Origin: Richelia sp. UBA3308
GTDB lineage: Bacteria > Cyanobacteriota > Cyanobacteriia > Cyanobacteriales > Nostocaceae
Direction: 5' to 3'
Length of the DNA: 7,920 nucleotides
NCBI GenBank assembly: GCA_002361335.1
Contig: DESS01000271.1
Location: forward strand, 1-7,920
Shown here one piece after another: positions 1 through 5,521 of the stretch; position 1 is the first letter of the stretch, and each line of letters opens with the position of its first letter. The position numbers and the translations under genes were made by a program. The notes beneath the pieces were generated by a model. The model was not told where the DNA came from. It did not search any database and saw only the letters and a program-made list of their open reading frames with translations.

Positions 1-1735
1 CTACCAACAAGCTTTAGCTATTCTCAAACAAGTTGACGATAAACCAGGAGAAGGTACAACTTTAGGCAACATTGCTCTTCTTCTAAAAACACAAAAACAA
101 CCCAAACTAGCAATCGTATTCTACAAACAATCCGTCAGCACCTACGAAAAAATCCGCAAACAACTACGAACACTTCCCAAACAGCAACAAGAATCCTACA
201 CCAAAAAAGTTGCTTCCACCTATCGCAATCTTGCCAACTTACTAATATCACAAGACAGAATTCTCGAAGCGCAACAGGTATTAGATTTATTAAAAGTCCA
301 AGAATTAAACGATTATTTAACTCAAGTACGGGGAAGCAATCAAAAACTCGTTATTCTCAAACCCGAAGAGGAAATTCTCAAGAAATACAATCAACTACAA
401 ACAAGTGCGATCGCCATCGGACAAGAATTAACAAAACTACGCAAAATCCCAGAAAAAAACCGTACTACAAATCAAAAATTACGCATTGCTAAACTTGTTA
501 AATTAGAGGAAGAACTCAACAAACAATTTAACGAATTCAGCGAACGAAAAGACGTTATTGCACAATTAGATAAACTCAGTCGTCAAGCTCAGAAAATGGC
601 TGTTGATTTATCCGATTTGGATGGATTAAGGGATGATTTAAAACGTTTAAATGCGGTGATGCTATATCCTTTAATCTTAGAAGACCGTTTAGAATTAATC
701 ATCACCACACCAGATTCCCCTCCGCTTCGTCGTACCGTTCAAGTCAAACGTAGCGAACTTAATCGGGTAATTACAGAATTCCGTCAAGCATTACAAAATC
801 CCGGTAGCGATGCCAAAACCCCCGCTAAAAAACTTTATAGCTGGCTAATTAAACCTTTAGAAAACGACTTAAAACAATCTCAAGCCAAGACTATTATTTA
901 TGCTCCCGACGGACAACTCCGCTACATACCTTTATCAGCACTCCACGATGGAAAACAATGGTTAGTGCAATGTTTAAATATTAATAATATCACCGCTAAA
1001 TCCCTGACAGATTTTACCGCGAAACCCCAACCACAACCAAAAGTTTTAGCGGCAGCTTTTGTTAATGGTAATTATAACCTTCAAGTAATAGGAGATAATT
1101 ATCGCTTCCGAGGATTACCATTCGCTGGTAAAGAAGTCGAAAACCTGACAAAATTACTTCCCAAAACAACCAAATTAATCGACAAAGAATTTGATAAAGC
1201 AAGTACCACAGTCAAAATGAACGAATACAATATCGTTCACCTTGCAACTCATGCTGCTTTTGTACCGGGGGATGCTTCTAAATCCTTTATTTTATTCGGT
1301 GATGGAGATATAGCTAATTTAAAAGAAATCGGTAACTGGACGTTAAATAATGTTGATTTAGTAGTATTAAGCGCCTGTCAAACCGGAATCGGTGGTAAAT
1401 TCGGTAATGGTGAAGAAATATTGGGTTTAGGATATCAATTTCAACGTCGTGGAGTTAGAGCCACAATTGCTTCGTTGTGGAAAGTATCCGACGACGGCAC
1501 CCAAATATTAATGAATGGTTTTTACAATGTTTTGAAACAGCAGAAAATCACCAAAGCCGAAGCATTACGACAAGCACAAATAGCTTTAATTACTAATGAT
1601 TATTCCTCTGTTGGTGGAGAACGTGGTGGTATTTTCGTTGAAGGTGATAATCACAATAAATTAAAGCAAACCGATAATAAACTCCAACATCCTTATTATT
1701 GGGCACCGTTTATTTTAATTGGGAATGGGTTGTAA
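1..1735 (+). CDS. TPR-CHAT domain protein (caspase-like), 5' end outside window
   Basis: The frame with first full codon at base 2 is open from the window edge to the TAA at 1733-1735, giving 577 residues. The ATG at 596 is internal: about 198 residues upstream are clearly coding and contain TPR-like helices (start YQQALAILKQ, then a GTTLGNIALLL block) and a Lys/Glu-rich, probably coiled-coil stretch near residues 115-195. The CHAT domain (Caspase HetF Associated with TPRs) covers roughly residues 275-575. It shows the block YAPDGQLRYIPLSAL, the catalytic-type His in HLATHAAF (residue 417, bases 1250-1252), the catalytic-type Cys in LSACQTG (residue 459, bases 1376-1378), IASLWKVSD, and the closing HPYYWAPF. 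Both dyad residues are present, so an active cysteine peptidase is expected. TPRs usually bind protein partners. HetF of heterocystous cyanobacteria has this architecture, but I see nothing that identifies this protein as HetF. A signal peptide cannot be judged because the N-terminus is missing. Confidence 0.93.
   Translation, partial: YQQALAILKQVDDKPGEGTTLGNIALLLKTQKQPKLAIVFYKQSVSTYEKIRKQLRTLPKQQQESYTKKVASTYRNLANLLISQDRILEAQQVLDLLKVQELNDYLTQVRGSNQKLVILKPEEEILKKYNQLQTSAIAIGQELTKLRKIPEKNRTTNQKLRIAKLVKLEEELNKQFNEFSERKDVIAQLDKLSRQAQKMAVDLSDLDGLRDDLKRLNAVMLYPLILEDRLELIITTPDSPPLRRTVQVKRSELNRVITEFRQALQNPGSDAKTPAKKLYSWLIKPLENDLKQSQAKTIIYAPDGQLRYIPLSALHDGKQWLVQCLNINNITAKSLTDFTAKPQPQPKVLAAAFVNGNYNLQVIGDNYRFRGLPFAGKEVENLTKLLPKTTKLIDKEFDKASTTVKMNEYNIVHLATHAAFVPGDASKSFILFGDGDIANLKEIGNWTLNNVDLVVLSACQTGIGGKFGNGEEILGLGYQFQRRGVRATIASLWKVSDDGTQILMNGFYNVLKQQKITKAEALRQAQIALITNDYSSVGGERGGIFVEGDNHNKLKQTDNKLQHPYYWAPFILIGNGL
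407..414. repeat. HIP1 octamer GCGATCGC
   Basis: Perfect copy of the highly iterated palindrome of many cyanobacterial genomes, inside the first TPR-CHAT gene. It supports the taxonomic assignment. Confidence 0.85.
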
Positions 1736-1779
1736 TTGGTAATTGGTAATTCGTAATTCATAATTCATAATTCGTAATT
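1733..1779. repeat. Heptamer tandem repeat (STRR type) overlapping a stop codon
   Basis: Six consecutive heptamers of the form TAATTNN run from 1733 to 1774: TAATTGG twice, TAATTCG, TAATTCA twice, TAATTCG, followed by a partial TAATT. The first three bases of the first unit are the TAA stop of the upstream TPR-CHAT gene. Short tandemly repeated heptamers between genes are known from heterocystous cyanobacteria. Two variable positions at the end of each unit (GG, CG, CA) separate sub-types. Confidence 0.8.
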
Positions 1780-1787
1780 ATTTGTAG

Positions 1788-1851
1788 GGTGCTGTGACGT
1801 TATGAACAATTACGAACGTAGCGGAAAGTTGTGTTACGAACGTCACGCACC
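1788..1851. repeat. Imperfect inverted repeat / hairpin (GGTGC...GCACC type)
   Basis: The left arm GGTGCTGTGACGTT (1788-1801) pairs with the right arm AACGTCACGCACC (1839-1851), with one bulged T. The interior has a direct repeat TTACGAACGT at 1810-1819 and 1834-1843. It lies between the end of the first TPR-CHAT gene and the Rpn/DUF4351 gene. There is no T-run after the stem, so a classical terminator is not supported. It looks like a dispersed palindromic repeat; a related sequence is at 2905-2969. Confidence 0.65.
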
Positions 1852-1937
1852 ATTCATTATTTAGTGTATCTACTATAACTGTATTTTCGATGATAAAATT
1901 TTCCTCTCAGGGTAGCATTTACAAATCACGATAAACA

Positions 1938-2853
1938 ATGACAAGATTTCCTTACGACCAATTTTCCAAGAGTTATTTAGAGGAACTATTACAACCACTA
2001 GGAACGGTACAAATTGCTCGTAAAGTAGCGGGAGAAGTTCGAGAAATCGATGTTTGGTTCTCTCCTAACGAATCTGTTAATCCCATAGAAGTTTCACGAT
2101 TGGGTTTATTAGGACGATTTACAGCAACACCTGCAATTTTGGAACCTTTTCGTAATGCAGCAACACCACCTGAAATTTGTAGTTGCTTGTTAAAATTATT
2201 ACAGATTCGAGGTGAATGCGATCAGCTTCGCTGGTGCCGGAGGCAATCGCAACGCAAAAAGGGATAAACAAAAGTTAACAGAAAATAATTTACCGATGTT
2301 ATGGATTTTGTCTCCTACAGCTTCGCAATCAATACTCGAAGGATTCGCAGCCGTTAGCAATGAAGACAATTGGGGAAATGGAATTTATTTTTTACCCAGA
2401 TATTTACGGACTGCAATCGTAGCAATTCATCAGCTACCGAAAACCAGAGAAACGCTTTGGTTAAGAATTTTGGGTAAAGGTAGAGTGCAAAATACAGCCA
2501 TTGACGAACTAGAAGCACTTCCAGAAGACGAACCATTACGTACTAGAGCGCTAGAGCTACTATACAGCTTAAAAACAACTTTAGAAGTAAGTCAAAATAT
2601 AGATGAGGAGGATAGGGAATTAATTATGCGATTATCACCACTTTATACCCAAAGGTTACAAGAAGCCGAGCAACGGGGAGAAAGAAAAGTACTAGAAAAT
2701 CTACTCAAAATTCGTTTTGGCTCCTTGGATGAGCAATTATCAGCAATTATAGAACCATTATTATCACTACCAGCTGAAGAATTTACTCCCTTGTTGCTGC
2801 AATTATCTCGTGATGAGTTGATAGAACGTTTTAGTCAGCAAGAATCTTCATAA
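1938..2853 (+). pseudogene. Rpn/DUF4351-type putative transposase/nuclease, frameshifted by a repeat insertion
   Basis: Two reading frames encode the two parts of one protein. Part one starts at ATG 1938 (MTRFPYDQFSKSYLEELLQP), includes GEVREIDVWFSP, which resembles the nuclease core of the family, then GLLGRFTATPAILEPFRNA and CSCLLKLLQIRGE, and stops at 2265-2267. Part two is in the next frame, continues with LPMLWILSPTAS, AIVAIHQLPKTRETLWLRIL and DEEDRELIMRLSPLY, and ends with a DUF4351-like tail (GERKVLENLLKIRFGSLDEQL), stopping at 2851-2853. The join falls exactly at the palindromic repeat at 2217-2251. Removing 34 bases there restores a single frame of 293 residues across RGE-NAKRDKQKLTENNLP, which I recall as close to the family's usual length. 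Proteins of this group are annotated as Rpn-family recombination-promoting nucleases or putative transposases with a PD-(D/E)XK-like fold. The gene is convergent with the S8 gene. No clear Shine-Dalgarno sequence precedes ATG 1938. The two halves might still be made as fragments (GTG at 2212), but a functional product is unlikely. Confidence 0.8.
2217..2251. repeat. 35-base palindromic repeat folding as a three-way junction
   Basis: The outer stem TGCGAT (2217-2222) pairs with ATCGCA (2246-2251). Inside it are two perfect hairpins: CAGC-TTC-GCTG (2223-2233) and TGCC-GGA-GGCA (2235-2245), separated by one G. All 28 stem bases pair canonically. The sequence is much more GC-rich than the surrounding gene and carries a HIP1-like start. 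It is located at the frame break of the Rpn/DUF4351 gene, so it is most simply read as a small mobile or dispersed repeat inserted there. Confidence 0.8.
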
Positions 2854-2908
2854 TTCTATAGGAGATAAATTTTTATATCTCGATGAAAGATTTTTGAAGA
2901 AACAATGG

Positions 2909-2969
2909 TGCGTTACGGCATTATCAAATTAGATCATCTTTTGATCAAATTATTTCGTGCCGTAACACA
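2909..2969. repeat. Imperfect inverted repeat (TGCGTTACGGCA type)
   Basis: TGCGTTACGGCA (2909-2920) pairs with TGCCGTAACACA (2958-2969) with one mismatch. The loop holds a small hairpin GATCA/TGATC (2932-2936 with 2942-2946) and a direct repeat ATCAAATTA (2923-2931 and 2944-2952). The outer start ATGGTGCGT is also found, inverted, at the right end of the hairpin at 1788-1851, so the two belong to one loose family and flank the Rpn/DUF4351 gene. Confidence 0.65.
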
Positions 2970-2971
2970 AC

Positions 2972-3010
2972 GGCAATATTGCGGGAAGATTATCTACACC
3001 GCAATTTGCC
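2972..3010. repeat. Hairpin with palindromic arm (GCAATATTGC)
   Basis: GGCAATATTGCGG (2972-2984) pairs with CCGCAATTTGCC (2999-3010) with one unpaired base. The left arm itself contains the perfect 10-base palindrome GCAATATTGC (2973-2982). It stands directly next to the previous hairpin. No function is visible. Confidence 0.5.
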
Positions 3011-3034
3011 TCCCCTACAATGAGTTTGAAAATA

Positions 3035-3176
3035 GGGAGCATCCCAATGCCGGAATAAATATTTTATCCGACACCCTGTAAGGGTGCGGCTAGATAAACA
3101 AACCCTACCTGCGTAGGCTTTGTAATATTAGCCCCAGGCTTATAGCCTGTGGGCTTTTTCTGAAAAGGATGCTCCC
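3035..3176. mobile_element. MITE-like non-autonomous element with 8-base target duplication
   Basis: Perfect 10-base terminal inverted repeats GGGAGCATCC (3035-3044) and GGATGCTCCC (3167-3176) bound a 142-base sequence without a transposase gene. The 8-base direct repeat TGAAAATA flanks both ends (3027-3034 and 3177-3184), as expected for a target site duplication. An alternative reading adds the outermost A/T to the terminal repeat (11 bases) and leaves a 6-base duplication GAAAAT. The interior has three hairpins: CACCCT-GTA-AGGGTG (3072-3086), CCTAC-CTGC-GTAGG (3104-3117) and AGCCC-AGGCT/AGCCT-GGGCT (3130-3155). The right duplication ends one base before the TAA of the S8 gene, so insertion spared its coding sequence. 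The parent insertion sequence family cannot be named with confidence. Confidence 0.78.
3130..3159 (+). terminator. Possible rho-independent terminator inside the MITE-like element
   Basis: A GC-rich stem made of AGCCC (3130-3134) and AGGCT (3136-3140) pairing with AGCCT (3144-3148) and GGGCT (3151-3155) is followed on the plus strand by a T-run to 3159. It could end transcripts from the Rpn/DUF4351 gene. On the minus strand there is no T-run, so it would not serve the S8 gene equally well. Confidence 0.35.
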
Positions 3177-3185
3177 TGAAAATAA

Positions 3186-5369
3186 TTATTTCTTCACAAC
3201 TCTTAAAGCAGCCTCAGCATTTATCAATCCACTACCGAAGAAATATTGTTTATCGCTGACGGAAGCAGAAATTTCACCTTTCTCGACTAAGTTACGATAT
3301 ATTTTTTGCTCTTGCTCTGTTAAATTCAATCCTTTGTAATCGGCTGTTGATTTCAGAATATCAATTAACTGTAAGCGATTTAATTTTCCTTCTGTATCTT
3401 CACCCTTCATCAATGCTACTACTCCTGCAACTGCTGGAGAAGAAAAAGAAGTACCTTGAGTCCACCAATATTTTCCTTTATAATCAACAACGTTAGACCA
3501 ACGGGATTTGGGAAAAGCTAAACCCCTCCAAAATGTATCTATCCAAGTTCCCCCGGTGGTGGGAATTCCTCCCAACCATCCAGCTTCCGTAGTCATATCC
3601 CCACCTGGTGCTACTACATCTAATCCTTTACCATGATTACTGTAAGGAGCGCGATCGCCAAACAAGTTACTTGCACCAACGGATAATACTCCATTATATC
3701 CGGAAGGATAAGCTACTCTACCGTAATTGGAGTTTCCAGAAGAAGCTACTATGACTAATTTAGGATTCTGCTGTAATATTTGACTAAATGCTAATTCTTC
3801 CAGATCCGTTGGTACCATACTACCCAAACTCAAATTAATTACATCAGCACCACGATTTGCTGCATAACCAACAGCTTCAATGTATGAAGAGGTAAAAATA
3901 CTTCCATTTAATCCAAATACCCGCACTGGTAAAATCTTCGCATTGGGTGCTACTCCCCACATACCTTTTTGGTTTTGCGGTTTAGCTGCAATCACACCAC
4001 TAACTAAGGTACCATGAAATTCACTACCTATTTGAGAACGAATTTTCTGACGCAAATAATTCGCTAATCTTTTTTCATTCACTGAATCCAACTTCTGCTT
4101 CATTCTTGGTGATGCATATCGTTTAATTAATTCCTTGTCGGATAATTTAAATGTATGGTGTAACTTCCTTCTCAAGATATTAAGTTCTAAAGGACTCATA
4201 CGAGTATCAGAATCGCCAATTTCACAAGGTTTATTACTATAACTTGGCTCTGAAAAATCCCATCCATACTCTTCTCCAGGACATTTATCGGCAGCTTCTA
4301 CTTTGTATAAACTATTGCGTAAATCGGGATGATTCCATTGAATCAGACTGTCGATTACCGCCACAACTACACCTTTTCCACCATTACTATTTTCCCAAGC
4401 TTCGGTAACTCGTAAATCGGTACGAGATGATGTTGATTTTGATTGTTTATTCTTCGCTGTTTGTTGTTGCAGACAGTTTTGTAAGGAATCAAAGCTATTT
4501 ATCTGTTGTTGTAAGCATTGTTTGAGGGGTATGCTATTTAAATGCCACTGTAAGCCTAAATAATCTGTTTTCCTATTGCTAAGATTTGAAATTTCTCTAT
4601 CTTGCTTATAGATTGACTGATTATTAAAATCTCTATCCTCATTTTGTTGACTTATATCTATAGATTTAGAAATAGACTGGAGAAAATTAGGTGCAGCGGA
4701 ATTAATACCTTTAACTTGATTAAGTTGATTGGCTATATTTAATATAGAAGTACCAGAAGCAGTTGTTGATTTAACAATATAAAGATTGGGGAAGAAACGC
4801 AGGGGACGAACAATTTCTAAGTTATTTTGTTTGAGAATAGATTCTTTTTCACTACTGTCAATTTTTGATTTAAAATTAATCACAATTTCGTTTGGTAAAA
4901 CAATTGTATCTTGAGTGTTAACGCGGGTTAATACCGGTAAAGAAGCCTTGACATACTTTTGATTTTGAATTTTATTCTTAATCAGATTCGCATTGGGAGT
5001 AGATGGTAAAGTCACAACAGCGTAATTTTCACCCAAGGGTTGAACTTTAACCTGGGAATTACCTCCACCACGAACACGAGTACCAGTTTGTAAATCTTTT
5101 TCTAATTGGAGATAAAGAGGTGATGCTCCTCTAATACGAGTTTTAGGTAAAGCTTTAAATTCAACACCAACAGTATCTTTTTGTTGAGTTAAAGGAATGC
5201 GCTGTCCTTTATAAATGTAAAATAATTGATTATCCGTTTTTGTTTCTGTAGTTTGAGCAGAAGCAGTTGGATTTAATTTAGAATAATTTGCGGTGAATGG
5301 AAAGATATTAGTGAAAGCGAAAATGCTACTAGCTAGAAGAATACCGGATACTGTACGTTTATGATTCAT
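3186..5369 (-). CDS. Exported S8 (subtilisin-like) serine peptidase
   Basis: Complete 727-residue protein from ATG 5367-5369. It starts with a signal peptide: basic MNHKR, a hydrophobic stretch to about residue 25, and an Ala-x-Ala cleavage site (ASA, near residue 38), so it acts outside the cytoplasm. Residues 40-155 form a region starting FYIYKGQRIPL. Residues 158-231 (NEIVINFKSK, then VKGINSAAPNF) resemble a fervidolysin/I9-like pro-domain. The catalytic domain covers about 320-727 with the full triad: Asp340 (VAVID...NHPDL), His452 (FHGTLVSG), Ser641 (GTSFSSPAVAG), plus the oxyanion Asn546 (ASSGN). Asp and His are 112 residues apart, against about 32 in subtilisin; an insertion of about 77 residues follows GWDF (369-372). 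Only four cysteines are present (285, 299, 363, 382), in two close pairs that could form disulfides. No C-terminal anchor or P-domain is seen; the protein ends soon after GSGLINAEAAL. It lies 152 bases downstream of the second TPR-CHAT gene on the same strand. Peptidase assignment is firm; the substrate is unknown. Confidence 0.95.
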   Translation of the reverse strand: MNHKRTVSGILLASSIFAFTNIFPFTANYSKLNPTASAQTTETKTDNQLFYIYKGQRIPLTQQKDTVGVEFKALPKTRIRGASPLYLQLEKDLQTGTRVRGGGNSQVKVQPLGENYAVVTLPSTPNANLIKNKIQNQKYVKASLPVLTRVNTQDTIVLPNEIVINFKSKIDSSEKESILKQNNLEIVRPLRFFPNLYIVKSTTASGTSILNIANQLNQVKGINSAAPNFLQSISKSIDISQQNEDRDFNNQSIYKQDREISNLSNRKTDYLGLQWHLNSIPLKQCLQQQINSFDSLQNCLQQQTAKNKQSKSTSSRTDLRVTEAWENSNGGKGVVVAVIDSLIQWNHPDLRNSLYKVEAADKCPGEEYGWDFSEPSYSNKPCEIGDSDTRMSPLELNILRRKLHHTFKLSDKELIKRYASPRMKQKLDSVNEKRLANYLRQKIRSQIGSEFHGTLVSGVIAAKPQNQKGMWGVAPNAKILPVRVFGLNGSIFTSSYIEAVGYAANRGADVINLSLGSMVPTDLEELAFSQILQQNPKLVIVASSGNSNYGRVAYPSGYNGVLSVGASNLFGDRAPYSNHGKGLDVVAPGGDMTTEAGWLGGIPTTGGTWIDTFWRGLAFPKSRWSNVVDYKGKYWWTQGTSFSSPAVAGVVALMKGEDTEGKLNRLQLIDILKSTADYKGLNLTEQEQKIYRNLVEKGEISASVSDKQYFFGSGLINAEAALRVVKK
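3651..3658. repeat. HIP1 octamer GCGATCGC
   Basis: Perfect HIP1 copy inside the S8 peptidase gene. Confidence 0.85.
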
Positions 5370-5391
5370 AGTTTTTGCGGTTGAATAAGGA

Positions 5392-5420
5392 TTTATAGGA
5401 TATTGGTAGCGAGTGTTGAA
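5392..5420 (-). promoter_or_regulatory. Possible sigma-70-type promoter of the S8 gene
   Basis: Read on the minus strand, TTCAAC (5420-5415) is followed by exactly 17 bases and then TATAAA (5397-5392), which matches the -10 consensus at five of six positions. The -35 match is weak, three of six. The start codon at 5369 would be about 15-20 bases after the transcription start. No good Shine-Dalgarno sequence is seen before the ATG. Confidence 0.35.
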
Positions 5421-5436
5421 ATATAATTTACTCGCT
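5408..5436. promoter_or_regulatory. Operator-like inverted repeat over the S8 -35 region
   Basis: AGCGAGT (5408-5414) and ACTCGCT (5430-5436) form a perfect 7-base inverted repeat with a 15-base spacer, and the spacer contains the candidate -35 hexamer. This placement suits a dimeric repressor, or the sequence could form a hairpin in a read-through transcript. No regulator gene is visible in the window. Confidence 0.35.
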
Positions 5437-5480
5437 CAATTATCTATATCTCTGGGTGCTGTGGGGGGTATGCAGGGAAG

Positions 5481-5503
5481 AGCGCTAAAGCGCAACTACG
5501 AAC
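5481..5503. repeat. Short palindromic repeat GCGCTAAAGCGC with AACTACGAAC tail
   Basis: GCGCT (5482-5486) pairs with AGCGC (5489-5493) across two A, followed by AACTACGAAC. The TACGAAC motif recurs in the hairpin at 1788-1851, which suggests a shared repeat family. It sits just after the end of the second TPR-CHAT gene; with no T-run on the minus strand it does not look like a strong terminator. Confidence 0.5.
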
Positions 5504-5521
5504 GAATTTCTTACCTTGATA

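Larger units (their letters stand above)
2854..3185. other. Gene-free stretch between convergent genes, packed with palindromes
   Basis: No credible coding region is seen here on either strand. From left to right it holds a weak hairpin GAGATA/TATCTC (2862-2867 with 2876-2881), a GGTGCGTTACG-type hairpin (2909-2969), a GGCAATATTGCGG-type hairpin (2972-3010) and the MITE-like element (3035-3176 plus flanking duplications). Most of the interval is explained by repeats. Confidence 0.75.

Noticed and set aside
596..598. ATG 596 as start of the first TPR-CHAT gene
   Set aside because: The same frame is open to the left edge and encodes recognisable TPR and linker sequence, so this Met is internal.
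2254..2267. Programmed -1 frameshift (A-run before GGG) joining the two halves of the Rpn/DUF4351 gene
   Set aside because: Going from the first to the second frame needs +1 or -2; a -1 slip gives the third frame. The palindromic insertion explains the break better.
2354..2536. Minus-strand ORF of 60 codons
   Set aside because: Antisense to conserved Rpn/DUF4351 family sequence; no independent support.
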